A DNA stretch of 21,648 nt from JBDTVS01 sp040007095. Lineage in GTDB: Bacteria > Acidobacteriota > Vicinamibacteria > Vicinamibacterales > CAVVIG01. Of this stretch, positions 13,494 through 21,584 are shown piece by piece. A program made the translations under genes and the position numbers. Location: positions 1 through 21,648 of the forward strand of contig JBDTVS010000137.1 in the NCBI GenBank assembly GCA_040007095.1, read 5' to 3'. The number at the start of each line of letters is the position of its first letter. The first letter of the stretch is position 1. Under the pieces are notes generated by a model that was not told the origin of the DNA, searched no databases, and saw only the letters and a program-made list of their open reading frames with translations.

Positions 13494-14654
13494 CTAACAG
13501 ACCCGCGCGGCCGACTTGTTCGCGGTGATGGAAGCGCGCCCAGCGCGCGGCGCGGCGGCCGTCAAGGCTCCAGAGCCGCAGGAGTCTCGGACGACGAGGT
13601 GGAAGTTCACCATCAGGTCACGAGGTGGCATTTTCGGATTGCGCAGGCGATCGAGCATCGCGCCGATCGCCGTGGCGCCAATCTGCGCGCATGGCTGGTG
13701 AATGGTCGTGAGCGGGACGGAGAGCAAGCTCGCGTATTTCACATCATCGATACCGGCCATCCGAACGTCCTCAGGAACCGACACCCCGAGTCCATCGAGT
13801 GTTTTCAGTAGTTGCGCGGCCGTGAAATCGTTGGCGCACACGAGACCGTCGGGCCGGATCTCCTTGAGCATGCGCTTGACTGCCGCGCTGTCTCCCGGGT
13901 CGATGCGGCAGACATGCGGTTCAAGTTTGGCGCCTGCCATCGCTTCCCTGTAACCGATGATCCGCGCGTCCACGGTTGGCGCAGAGCGTGGACGGCCGAG
14001 GAACACGAGGCGGCGACAGCCGCGGCTCAGCAGATGGGCGGCAATGGTGTAACCAGCGCGCCGATTGTCGATGCCGATCAGATCGTAGGGGCTGCGTTCA
14101 GGGTATGCGACCAGGTCGCGGTCGAGCAATACGATGGGGATGCCAGCCTTGTCGAAGACCCCGGCAATACGCCGGTTGATCGTGTCCTTTTCGGTGGTGA
14201 GCTCGAGCGGTGCGAAAAAGACGCCAGAGACTTTCTTCCGCACGAACTGGCGGCAGGCCTGGCTGGCTTGCTCCTCCACGTTCGAAGAGTCGCCGAACGG
14301 ACTTCCCCAAAGGAGCACGTGATGACCGCCGTGTTGCGTTTCCGCCATGCCGCGGCAGATCGGCTCGAAGATTTCCGTCAGGCCAAGTTCAGGAATCAAG
14401 AGCCCGAACGCGTACCCGCGTGCCGCCGCATCGGCTCGCACGTAGCTCCCTGACCCCACGCGTCGATCGATGATGCCGGACAGCTGGAGGTCGCGCAGGG
14501 CACGGTTGACAGTGGGACGTGACGCGCCAAATGTCTTCACCAGCTCGGATTCGCTGGGAAGCCGCTGGCCCGGCTCATATTCGCCGTTCGCAATGGCCTC
14601 CGAGAGCGTTTGCCGGATTCGCTCGTGTTTCGACAAGTCAGGTTTTATCGGCAC
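13494..14654 (-). CDS. GntR/LacI-like hybrid transcriptional regulator (AraR type)
   Basis: The 386-residue product has a GntR winged helix at about 7-75 (LSKHERIRQTLSEAIANGEY, PGQRLPSESELVKTFGASRP, TVNRALRDLQLSGIIDR, GSGSYV). It is followed by a LacI/periplasmic-binding-protein-like effector domain at about 82-365 (FGLLIPEL, IPIVLLDRDL, IGIDNRRAGYTIAAHLLSRG, RLVFLGRP, DGLVCANDFTAAQLL, GIDDVKYASLLSVPLTTIHQP). This domain order is that of AraR-type repressors, which bind DNA until a ligand, usually a sugar, releases them. The start is GTG 14654 with a weak ribosome binding site. The gene converges on pobA and is the only candidate regulator nearby. The last ~30 residues (Ala/Ser/Arg-rich) are probably an untemplated tail. 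Ligand unknown. Confidence 0.9.
   Translation of the reverse strand: MPIKPDLSKHERIRQTLSEAIANGEYEPGQRLPSESELVKTFGASRPTVNRALRDLQLSGIIDRRVGSGSYVRADAAARGYAFGLLIPELGLTEIFEPICRGMAETQHGGHHVLLWGSPFGDSSNVEEQASQACRQFVRKKVSGVFFAPLELTTEKDTINRRIAGVFDKAGIPIVLLDRDLVAYPERSPYDLIGIDNRRAGYTIAAHLLSRGCRRLVFLGRPRSAPTVDARIIGYREAMAGAKLEPHVCRIDPGDSAAVKRMLKEIRPDGLVCANDFTAAQLLKTLDGLGVSVPEDVRMAGIDDVKYASLLSVPLTTIHQPCAQIGATAIGAMLDRLRNPKMPPRDLMVNFHLVVRDSCGSGALTAAAPRAGRASITANKSAARVC
14632..14641. promoter_or_regulatory. Possible autoregulatory half-operator in the first codons of the regulator gene
   Basis: GACAAGTCAG is the exact reverse complement of CTGACTTGTC in the dyad at 10550-10563. It lies about 14-23 bases inside the GntR/LacI-like gene. 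Ten bases could match by chance in a window this size (a few percent), so only its position makes it interesting. Confidence 0.3.
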
Positions 14655-14755
14655 AAGCCTGATAATACAGGTTGGTCCCTCGATGGCGCCACGAGAAATC
14701 CTGGAGTCGAGTCAGTCGATCGTGATTTTGTAAGGTGAGGGTCCTTAGCGCCGAC

Positions 14756-14868
14756 TCACTTCAGGAGCTTCCACGACAGCCGCACCGAGCGAAGATCCGC
14801 CCTGTCGAGGGGCACGAGCACCAGCTCGTCGTCGTTCCGGAATTCGTATCGACGGACGAAGCCCTCGA
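14756..14868 (-). pseudogene. Gene-end remnant, lipocalin-like tail
   Basis: The minus strand reads VRRYEFRNDDELVLVPLDRA and then RLSWKLLK before a stop at 14756. This is like the last strands of small secreted lipocalin-like proteins (…YxxxGDxLxLxPP…LxWxRL). Upstream the frame becomes unnatural, so only the 3' end remains. Identification is weak. Confidence 0.3.
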
Positions 14869-14934
14869 CAGTTGATCGACAAAGGGGATTTGCCGAAAAA
14901 TAGGAGGGCACCCTGATTCTCAAAGGAGGAGCTT

Positions 14935-15486
14935 GTGCGAACACAAGTCGCCGCGGCGGTCGTGACTGCCCTTCAGTTGTCCGCGCTGAGTGTCGTCTCG
15001 GCGCAGAACCCTTCGGTCCTCGACAAGCTTTCGGGGACATGGAATGCCGAGCCGCTCGAAATCCGTCTGAACTCCGACTTCGATGTATCCGTCTGGGGCC
15101 CGAACGCCTCGTCGCTCAGAAACGTCGAGATGACGATCCGTTCGTCGGGACAAGGCACGATCAAAGTCACCAGATCGGTCGTGGACGCACGCGGCAAGGC
15201 CAAACCAGCGTCGGTCTCGGTCGAGGAAGCCGCACTACAGCTGCGCATCCCGGATGTCGTGGACGCCAACCGCATCGAGCCGATCGTGGAGGTGCAGACT
15301 CCCAAGCGCTGCTACCCCGATGATCCGAACGACTGCACGACGCTCCAGGGACTCAAGGTCAAGCTGGTCGCCACCGATCTCGAGCACGATCGGCTCTACC
15401 TCCACTTCGACCTTCCGGACGGTCGAGGGTCGTTTGGCGAGACGCTGATTCGGAATGCGGGAAAAACGCGACGTAAGGCGTCGTAG
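14935..15486 (+). CDS. Secreted protein of unknown function (183 aa)
   Basis: I do not recognise a family. The GTG start at 14935 has an excellent ribosome binding site (AAAGGAGG, spacing about 5). Residues 1-23 are a signal peptide (MRTQVAAAVVTALQLSALSV, cleavage after VSA before QNPS). The mature part begins VLDKLSGTWNAEPLEIRLNS, a beta-rich GxW pattern seen in lipocalin-like folds, and has a Cys pair (RCYPDDPNDC) that may form a disulfide. The C-terminus is basic (KTRRKAS). The lipocalin-like remnant just upstream on the other strand may be coincidental. It ends opposite the DUF3237 gene across a strong hairpin. Confidence 0.8.
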   Translation: MRTQVAAAVVTALQLSALSVVSAQNPSVLDKLSGTWNAEPLEIRLNSDFDVSVWGPNASSLRNVEMTIRSSGQGTIKVTRSVVDARGKAKPASVSVEEAALQLRIPDVVDANRIEPIVEVQTPKRCYPDDPNDCTTLQGLKVKLVATDLEHDRLYLHFDLPDGRGSFGETLIRNAGKTRRKAS

Positions 15487-15494
15487 GGACGCGG

Positions 15495-15528
15495 GAGATG
15501 CGTGAGCTCGACACGGCTCACGCATCTC
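15495..15528. terminator. Strong bidirectional hairpin between convergent genes
   Basis: GAGATGCGTGAGC, an 8-base loop, then GCTCACGCATCTC gives a perfect 13-base stem. It starts 8 bases after the upstream gene's stop and touches the stop of the convergent DUF3237 gene. No T-tract follows on either side, but position and stem strength favour a shared terminator. Confidence 0.75.
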
Positions 15529-15990
15529 TCACATCATCCGCCAGAACCGGATCGTCACCGCCAGCGGCTGCCGCTCGCCGCTACCGACGAATATAGAGCG
15601 AGTGAGCCACTGCAGGCCCGGCGCCGCGGTCTCGAATGTGGGCGTCGTGCGGAAGTAGACCTGTGACGGGTCGACCGGTTCGCCCGCGAGCAGTCGCTCC
15701 ATCACCTCGGCCGGCGCGTGTCGAATACCGCGGTTCTGGACGTAAATCAGATCCCCACCGTCGGTCTCGAGCGTGTACCGCGTATCGAGCTCGCTGAAAC
15801 CGTCCGCGTGGATGATCTGCCAGTCGGCGCCGCCGGGAAGCACCCGGCCTTTCAGCGCGGGTCCTTCGAAGGTGCCTTCCAGAATTGGCACGATGCGGCG
15901 TGTTCCACGCGCTCCCGGTCCAACCACCAGCGGCGGTCCCACCTGCACCACAGCCTCGAACGCGAACGCGAGCCCCGGTGTCGACACCAT
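15529..15990 (-). CDS. DUF3237 family protein
   Basis: The 153-residue product matches the DUF3237 pattern: FAFEAVVQVGPPLVVGPGARGTRRIVPILEGTFEGPAL, GGADWQIIHADGF (the conserved GxDWQ), LDTRYTLETDGGDLIYVQNRGIR, then YFRTTPTFETAAPGLQWL near the end. The length fits the family. The ATG at 15990 with GAGG 8 bases upstream was preferred over an upstream ATG at 16050, which adds an unconserved stretch. Members are small beta-barrel proteins of unknown function, with no signal peptide here. Confidence 0.88.
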   Translation of the reverse strand: MVSTPGLAFAFEAVVQVGPPLVVGPGARGTRRIVPILEGTFEGPALKGRVLPGGADWQIIHADGFSELDTRYTLETDGGDLIYVQNRGIRHAPAEVMERLLAGEPVDPSQVYFRTTPTFETAAPGLQWLTRSIFVGSGERQPLAVTIRFWRMM

Positions 15991-16080
15991 CAGCGCATCC
16001 TCGGGAAGATGAGCTCGGCGGGAAACGCCGAAGCTCGCCGGGGAACGCACAGACGGTCCATCCGTTTACGTCCCACCGGT

Positions 16081-17055
16081 TCAGGGACCGGGAAATACTG
16101 ACTTCAGGACCGCCGCCAACCGCGTCCCGGCGAGCCGCAGCTGACCGGCAACCGCCGTTTCGCTGGCTTGTTCGTAGGGTTGGGCCAGCCCCTCGTGAAG
16201 CGCCAGCATGCGGTGCGCCACATCATGATTGTCCTGGCACGACGAGAGGGTGATGGCTGGCGCCGGCTCGGTCGGGGCCGCGACCGGCAGTCGGCCGTAC
16301 GCGATAGAACGCGCCAGCGCGTGCGCCTCACGCGCCCATCCGGTGACGGCCGAAGTCGTCGGCACCCTTGCCGTCACCGTCTTCGGGAACGGACCCTGCG
16401 CGGCGAGGTGGGCCGCCAGCGCTCGCGCATCGGATAGACCGTGCGCCTTCATGAGCGTCGCAATCACCATCGAGTCCCACACCGCGTGCAGATTCGGCGA
16501 GAAGCCCCCCCGGTCATCTTGCTCGGGGGACCGCGCAAAGTAGGTCACCGGAAAGCAGTTGCCGCCTCGATCGCCGTTGGTGACGACGTGCAGCGGTTGA
16601 TGGATGTCGCCGACAAAATGAATGATGAACCGGAGAGCGTTCGCCCTCTGGGTGCGGTCGGCGCTGGACTTCAGCGTCTGAAACTGTTTCGTGATGGCGT
16701 CGATCACGCAGTTGCCGCCGACGCAAAAAGGAGCCGGATTCGCAGTTCTCGAGGCCAGGGACAAGGGAAGATTGACGAAATGCCAGGAGCTCGTCGAGGG
16801 CTCGGCCGCGCGCTGGTCGTCGGCCCACGTCGCCGCATCCGCGATGATGTCGGAGGGCACCGCCAGGCAACCACGCCTCAGGGAGGGATCGACCGGCGAA
16901 CCACTGAGCACCGCCCTCAGGCCTTGAAGCGAGGCCGCCCCGAGCACCTGCTCGGCGAGTATCGCAATGGCCTGATGTCCCTCGCAGCCCCACGCAAATG
17001 CGTCGGAACGCCCCAGGGTGACGAGCAGCGCGAGTGCGAGAATCCCGATGCGCAC
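16081..17055 (-). CDS. S1/P1-family secreted nuclease
   Basis: The 324-residue product is a zinc-dependent single-strand nuclease and 3'-nucleotidase. The GTG start at 17055 gives a signal peptide (VRIGILALALLVTLGRSDAFA) that ends exactly before Trp22, the residue whose free N-terminus binds zinc in this family. Zinc-ligand motifs are in order: WGCEGH (22-27), DAATWADD, SWHFVNLP, FIIHFVGDIHQPLHV, GDRGGN and NLHAVWDS. It appears complete. Upstream codons in the same frame are not needed. It would act outside the cytoplasm, probably for nucleic-acid scavenging. It may be the last gene of a minus-strand run, but a 170-base gap separates it from the 122 aa gene. Confidence 0.93.
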   Translation of the reverse strand: MRIGILALALLVTLGRSDAFAWGCEGHQAIAILAEQVLGAASLQGLRAVLSGSPVDPSLRRGCLAVPSDIIADAATWADDQRAAEPSTSSWHFVNLPLSLASRTANPAPFCVGGNCVIDAITKQFQTLKSSADRTQRANALRFIIHFVGDIHQPLHVVTNGDRGGNCFPVTYFARSPEQDDRGGFSPNLHAVWDSMVIATLMKAHGLSDARALAAHLAAQGPFPKTVTARVPTTSAVTGWAREAHALARSIAYGRLPVAAPTEPAPAITLSSCQDNHDVAHRMLALHEGLAQPYEQASETAVAGQLRLAGTRLAAVLKSVFPGP

Positions 17056-17130
17056 GTTCTGAGCTCTCAATCGGCTACAGGTTCTCGACAAGGGTGTCGT
17101 CGTGCGTGTCTCAAACCGGCGAATTTCTTG

Positions 17131-17177
17131 AACCACAAGGAACACCAAGGGCCTGTCAGGAAATAAGAACACGAAGG
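17131..17177 (+). repeat. Imperfect 10-bp direct repeats (AACCACAAGG type)
   Basis: AACCACAAGG (17131), AACACCAAGG (17141) and AACACGAAGG (17168) are three near-identical units in the intergenic space; the first two are tandem. They resemble the CCACGAAGGACACGAAGG sequences scattered between genes in several soil phyla. A weak reverse-orientation trace occurs around 20353-20390. Function unknown. Confidence 0.45.
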
Positions 17178-17225
17178 CTGTCGGGTTGCATTTGAAGTCT
17201 GCAACCAGCTGAACAGGCCATCCGT

Positions 17226-17594
17226 TCAGTGGATGGTCGTCGACGACGAGGGCGCGGGAACGATTTGTTGACGCATGACCCGCGTAATCCTTGCTTCGAG
17301 GGCGTCCTTGTCCACGTCGAACGGACCGGCCACCGCCGCCCCGAGCGTGATCTCGATCGCGATCACCACGCCGCCCTCTTCGTAGGTGTTCACGATCCAG
17401 CTGATCCCCCGCAGCGCGACTGAAGGCGCCACCTCGGCCGGGTGCTTCAGCTGATGGATGGCCCGCAGCATCCCCTCCAGCACCTGCCGCACGTCGTCGT
17501 CGTCCCATGAAGTCGGCGCGCGCTCGACAGCGTCGATTGTTCTGGTCGTGGCGGCCTCGCTACTGCGCAGCCAGACGTCAACCTGAAAGCTCAT
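17226..17594 (-). CDS. Hypothetical protein coupled to the DUF255 gene (122 aa)
   Basis: I do not recognise this family. The start ATG at 17594 overlaps the stop of the DUF255 gene by ATGA, so the two are translated together. The product starts MSFQVDVWLRSSEAATTRTI, has an acidic DDDDVRQVLEGML, then a beta-rich core (ALRGISWIVNTYEEGGVVIA), and a tail ending PAPSSSTTIH. There is no signal peptide or membrane segment. It may be an accessory of the DUF255 protein, but only gene coupling supports this. Confidence 0.75.
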   Translation of the reverse strand: MSFQVDVWLRSSEAATTRTIDAVERAPTSWDDDDVRQVLEGMLRAIHQLKHPAEVAPSVALRGISWIVNTYEEGGVVIAIEITLGAAVAGPFDVDKDALEARITRVMRQQIVPAPSSSTTIH

Positions 17595-19714
17595 CCGAGC
17601 ATCCCTTCGAGCGCTGCCGGAGCGCCGACCGGCGCCTGACAGCTGAATTGTCGGCAGACATAAGCGGCCGCGGCGCCGTTGGGCGGCTTCATGTCGGCGA
17701 GAAACGGCATCCGCGCGGCCAAATCCTTGCGGCATTCTTCCCGGAGATCGATAGTCACGGTGAAGGGCAGGTATTTCCTGGCGACCACCTCACGCAGAGC
17801 CGCTCGTTCGAGGTCGCGTCCAACGAAAACGATTTGTTGCATGCCGGCCAGACGCGTGGTGACCGCGGCAGCCATCATGGGCGCCGCCCGGCCGACCTGC
17901 TCAAGACGCGCACCGAAGAGTCGAAGCGTACGATCAATCTTGTCTTCCCAGGCGCGGTCGACGATGAGATGCGACAGCGCCAGCAGGTTCATCACGGAGA
18001 CAGAGCTCGCCGTGGGTTCCGCGCCATCGTAATCCTCTTTCATCCGAAGCAGCACGCTCGGATCGCGGCCGGTGGTGCTGAACCACCCGCCGTCCTGATC
18101 GTCCCAGAACAGCTCATCCTGCGTCCGCTGCAGCGTGACAGCCCATTCGAGCCACGCGGGATCGCCGTCCGTCTGAAAGAGCTCGATCAGCCCGAAGATG
18201 AAATAGGCGTAGTCTTCCGCGTATGCGTCGATGTCCGCGTGGCCGTCTCGAAACCGGCGAAGGAGTGTCGCCTTCTCAGGCTGCCAGAGACGATCGCGCA
18301 CGAAGGCCGCTGCGCGCTGGGCCGCACGCAGGAACGTCGTGGTCTCGGCGCGTCCCGGTGCGAAGCCCGGGAGGATCCGCGCCGTCCTGGCGAAAGCCGC
18401 CACCATCAATCCATTCCAGGCCGTCAGCACCTTGTCGTCCAGGTGGGGGCGCGGCCGACGGCTCTGAACCTCGAACATGCTCGCCCGAGCCCGCTCGAGG
18501 ATGCCCGTCACCTCCGCGGCCGTCTGCCCCGTTTCCAGCGCGACATCCTCCACCGATTTGGCCGCGTATAACAAGTTCTTGCCGGTGAATTCCTGCTGGG
18601 GATCCTGCGGGGCATTCCCGCCCGGCTCGATCCCGAATCGCGCCTTGACGACGGCGGCGTCCGGGCCAAGGAGGCGATCGATCTCGTCCGCGGTCCAGAG
18701 GTAGAACGCGCCTTCCATCTTGTGGGCCGACGGTTCACCCGCATGCTCGGGCGGAATGCTGTCGGCGTCCTCGGCCGAATAGAATCCCCCTTCGCCATCG
18801 GTCATCTGGCGCATGACGTACTGAAGCGTGTCCTCCGCCACGTCCAGGAAGAAGCGCTCGCCGGACACCTGCGCAGCCTCGACATAGGCGAGCACGAGCT
18901 GCGCCTGATCGTAGAGCATCTTCTCGAAGTGCGGCACCCGCCACGCGGCGTCGACCGAATAACGGTGAAAGCCGCCGCCGACGTGGTCGCGCATCCCGCC
19001 GAGCGCCATGGCACGCAGCGTCCGCAGGACCATGTCGCGCGCGAAGGCGTCTCCCGACCGCGCGTGTTCGCGCAGCAGGAACAGCAGCTCGGACGGACGC
19101 GGAAACTTCGGCGCATCGCCGAACCCGCTGTTGCGCCAGTCGAAGACCTGATGGAATTGCGACACGGTACGGACCACTGCGGCCGCCCCCGGCACGTCGG
19201 CCGAGGCAGCGATCCGCTCCACGTGCGTCAGCTTGCGCGTCATCGACTCGGCGGACTCGATGACTTTCTCGCGCTCGGCGCTCCACACGCGGGCAATCTC
19301 CTGCAGGATCTCCACGAAGCCCGGACGCCCCCACTTCGACGACGGGGGAAAGTACGTGCCGCCATAGAAAGGCTTCAGCGACGGCGTGAGCCAGACGCTC
19401 ATCGGCCACCCCCCGGTCCCGGTGGTCGCCTGCACGAACGTCATGTAGACGCGGTCGACGTCCGGGCGCTCTTCGCGATCGACCTTGATCGACACGAAAT
19501 GATCGTTGAGGACCGACGCCACCGCGTCCTGCTCGAAGGACTCGTGCTCCATGACGTGGCACCAGTGGCAGGTCGAATATCCGATCGAAAGAAAAATCGG
19601 CTTGTTCTCGTTGACAGCCTTCGAGAAGGCTTCGTCGCTCCACGCAAACCAGTCGACCGGATTGTTCGCGTGCTGCAGCAAGTAAGGACTGCGCTCCCGC
19701 GCGAGTCGGTTCAT
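17591..19714 (-). CDS. DUF255 thioredoxin-domain protein (YyaL / SSP411 family)
   Basis: The 707-residue product starts MNRLARERSPYLLQHANNPV, the hallmark of this family. A thioredoxin-like domain follows with CHWCH at 49-53, EHESFEQDAVASVLNDHFVSIKVDREERPDVD and TGGWPMSVWLTP. The rest (about 180-700) is an alpha-barrel domain related to N-acylglucosamine epimerases, with DHVGGGFHRYSVDAAWRVPHFEKMLYDQAQL, GGFYSAEDADS, DDKVLTAWNGLM and AYAEDYAYFIFGLIEL. It is complete. The ATG at 19714 has no strong ribosome binding site; longer starts add unconserved residues. Biochemical role unknown. It is divergent from a DJ-1/PfpI gene 47 bases away. Confidence 0.93.
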   Translation of the reverse strand: MNRLARERSPYLLQHANNPVDWFAWSDEAFSKAVNENKPIFLSIGYSTCHWCHVMEHESFEQDAVASVLNDHFVSIKVDREERPDVDRVYMTFVQATTGTGGWPMSVWLTPSLKPFYGGTYFPPSSKWGRPGFVEILQEIARVWSAEREKVIESAESMTRKLTHVERIAASADVPGAAAVVRTVSQFHQVFDWRNSGFGDAPKFPRPSELLFLLREHARSGDAFARDMVLRTLRAMALGGMRDHVGGGFHRYSVDAAWRVPHFEKMLYDQAQLVLAYVEAAQVSGERFFLDVAEDTLQYVMRQMTDGEGGFYSAEDADSIPPEHAGEPSAHKMEGAFYLWTADEIDRLLGPDAAVVKARFGIEPGGNAPQDPQQEFTGKNLLYAAKSVEDVALETGQTAAEVTGILERARASMFEVQSRRPRPHLDDKVLTAWNGLMVAAFARTARILPGFAPGRAETTTFLRAAQRAAAFVRDRLWQPEKATLLRRFRDGHADIDAYAEDYAYFIFGLIELFQTDGDPAWLEWAVTLQRTQDELFWDDQDGGWFSTTGRDPSVLLRMKEDYDGAEPTASSVSVMNLLALSHLIVDRAWEDKIDRTLRLFGARLEQVGRAAPMMAAAVTTRLAGMQQIVFVGRDLERAALREVVARKYLPFTVTIDLREECRKDLAARMPFLADMKPPNGAAAAYVCRQFSCQAPVGAPAALEGMLG

Positions 19715-19761
19715 CAATCGATCATACGCGGTTGATATAGAATTCGCGGCGGAGGATTCGA

Positions 19762-20313
19762 ATGGCCGACTCGGCGCCGCTGGCGGGCAAGCGCGTGGCG
19801 ATGCTCGTGGAAGACGAGTTCGAAGATCGAGAGTTGACCGGACCCCTCGAGGCACTGCGAGCGGCCGGCGCAACCGTCACGGTGGTCGGGCCCGTGAAGG
19901 GCGGGACCTACCGCGGCAAACGAGGCGACGCCACGATCACGTCCGACCTCTCGGCCGGCGAGGCGCGCATGAGCGAGTTCGACGCGCTGGTGATTCCCGG
20001 CGGCCACGCGCCCGACAAGATGCGGCTGCGCCACGCGATGGTCGATCTCGCGCGCGACGCGATGCAGGCCGGCAAACCGGTGGCAGCCATCTGCCACGGC
20101 CCCCAACTGCTCATCTCCGCCAATGCGCTGCGCGGCCGGACGTTGACCTGCTGGCCGTCGATCGCCATCGACGTCATGAACGCCGGCGGCCTCTACGTGG
20201 ACAAGCCGGTCGTCGAGGACGCCAACCTCATCACCTCTCGCAAACCCGACGATGTGCCGGTGTTCAGCGACGCCATCATCAAGGCCCTGTCTCGCGTTCC
20301 AGCATCTTCCTGA
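19762..20313 (+). CDS. DJ-1/PfpI family protein
   Basis: The 183-residue product has the PfpI pattern: KRVAMLVEDEFEDRELTGPLEALRAAG, FDALVIPGGHAPDKMR, and the nucleophile elbow AICHGPQLL with Cys111-His112, followed by GRTLTCWPSIAIDVMNAGG. The acidic residues at 17-24 supply the conserved Glu. Length fits the type 1 glutamine-amidotransferase-like (YhbO/PfpI) group, linked to stress protection or deglycase/peptidase activity. The ATG at 19762 has a GGAGG site. It is cytoplasmic and appears complete. Confidence 0.93.
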   Translation: MADSAPLAGKRVAMLVEDEFEDRELTGPLEALRAAGATVTVVGPVKGGTYRGKRGDATITSDLSAGEARMSEFDALVIPGGHAPDKMRLRHAMVDLARDAMQAGKPVAAICHGPQLLISANALRGRTLTCWPSIAIDVMNAGGLYVDKPVVEDANLITSRKPDDVPVFSDAIIKALSRVPASS

Positions 20314-20422
20314 CGACGAACAGGGTTCAACGCACCGATCGCTGAGTTCGCTGAAATACTTTGGGTTTCTCTGTGCGTCTTCTTCTACGACCTGGTTGAA
20401 CGGCGCCTGGTGAAGCATCAGT

Positions 20423-21328
20423 TCATGCCGGAAGAGCAGGCGTGGCCGGCACGTCTTCGGGCCGGCCCCGTCGCAGCCGCGCGTACGCGGCCGTGAACTC
20501 GACGCCGTAAAGCAGGATCACCGCCTGCGTGTAGACCCAGACCAGGAATACCACGACCACCGCGATCGAGCCGTTCACCCGGGTAAACCGCGACATGTCG
20601 CGCACGTACCACGAGAACGCTTCAAGCGCGCCCTTCCACAGCAGTCCCGTTACCAGGGCGCCGATCCAGACATCAACGAACCGCACCTTCGCGTTTGGAA
20701 CAAAGTAGTACACGAGGCCCACCACGAAAATGAAGAGCAGCGTGGTCGCATGGCGCACGGCCAGGCTCTGCAGGATCAGCAAGACCGGAAAGCCTGCCAC
20801 GACGTCTGCGAACCACCGGGCGCTGGCCAGCTCGGACGCACTCACGAGCAGCAGGCTCACGAGCAGCACCAGTTCGGCGACGCCGAGCATCAGAAACGAC
20901 ACCAGCTTGTGCTTCCAGAAGCCTCGCTGCTTCTCGACGCGCCAGGCATAGTTCACCGCGGTGCTGATCGCGCCGAAGACGCCGACCGCTCCCCAGATCA
21001 AGGCGATCGTGCCGACCACGCCAAGGCCGACGGTGTTGGTCTCGAACGAGTCGATCTGCCGCGCGATGAAGTCGAATTGCGACGGAAAGTACTGCAGGAT
21101 GAAGAGCAGCACCGCGTTGCGATGCTGCTCGTCAGCGGTCACGGCGCCGAGGATGGCGAAGCCAAGCAGCAGCACCGGAAACAGCGACAGCAGACCGTAG
21201 TAGGCAATCGACGCCGCGTAGGTCAGGTCGTCGCTCTCGTAGAAGCCCTGGAGCCCGCGCCAGAACGACAGGCCGGTCCACCGGGCGATATCGGTCGCGC
21301 GCAGGCGAAGCTCGCGAAACGTGTTCAC
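20423..21328 (-). CDS. YihY/BrkB family inner-membrane protein
   Basis: The 301-residue product shows the family order: YESDDLTYAASIAYYGLLSLFPVLLLGFAILG near the N-terminus (TM1), IDSFETNTVGLGVVGTIALIWGAVGVFGAISTAVNYAWRVE, RGFWKHKLVSFLMLGVAELVLLVSLLL, PVLLILQSLAVRHATTLLFIFVVGLVYYFVPNAKVRFVDVWIGALV, and the C-terminal NGSIAVVVVFLVWVYTQAVILLYGVEFTAAYA. Six membrane helices are expected. The start is GTG 21328 with no clear Shine-Dalgarno. Often annotated as ribonuclease BN, but it is not a nuclease. Function uncertain. Confidence 0.93.
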   Translation of the reverse strand: MNTFRELRLRATDIARWTGLSFWRGLQGFYESDDLTYAASIAYYGLLSLFPVLLLGFAILGAVTADEQHRNAVLLFILQYFPSQFDFIARQIDSFETNTVGLGVVGTIALIWGAVGVFGAISTAVNYAWRVEKQRGFWKHKLVSFLMLGVAELVLLVSLLLVSASELASARWFADVVAGFPVLLILQSLAVRHATTLLFIFVVGLVYYFVPNAKVRFVDVWIGALVTGLLWKGALEAFSWYVRDMSRFTRVNGSIAVVVVFLVWVYTQAVILLYGVEFTAAYARLRRGRPEDVPATPALPA

Positions 21329-21382
21329 GCGCTCATTATCTCAGGCGGCTTCAGCCATTGCCTCATGCGATAATGCCGTCGA

Positions 21383-21553
21383 ATGGCCGAGACGCCGTCC
21401 CCGCCCCCGCCACCGCGCCGGAGCTCGATCATCAGGACTTCGCCAGCCGACGACAAGATGCTGTGCGACCGCTGCGGCGCCGAGATGTACCGCATGCACG
21501 CCGTCTGGCGCTGCACCGAATGCGGGTTCAAGACCGACTGTTGTGGATGGTAA
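21383..21553 (+). CDS. 56-residue zinc-ribbon microprotein
   Basis: The frame from ATG 21383 starts MAETPSPPPPPRRSS and then has MLCDRCGAEMYRMHAVWRC, TECGFKTDCCGW and a stop. Four Cys in two CxxC knuckles (28/31 and 44/47), plus a terminal Cys pair (53/54), give a zinc ribbon. The ending FKTDCCGW and the HAVWRC core look like a conserved short family in soil bacteria. The proline-rich N-terminus is a flexible tail. GATAAT at 21371-21376 lies close to the ATG and no ribosome binding site is seen, so a leaderless message is possible. It is divergent from the BrkB gene. Function unknown. Confidence 0.75.
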   Translation: MAETPSPPPPPRRSSIIRTSPADDKMLCDRCGAEMYRMHAVWRCTECGFKTDCCGW

Positions 21554-21584
21554 GGACCCGTAGATGAATAACGTGTGCAATTCT

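Noticed and set aside
18722..19735. A 337-codon plus-strand open frame opposite the DUF255 gene
   Set aside because: Same reasoning: composition is unnatural and the minus strand carries conserved family motifs throughout.
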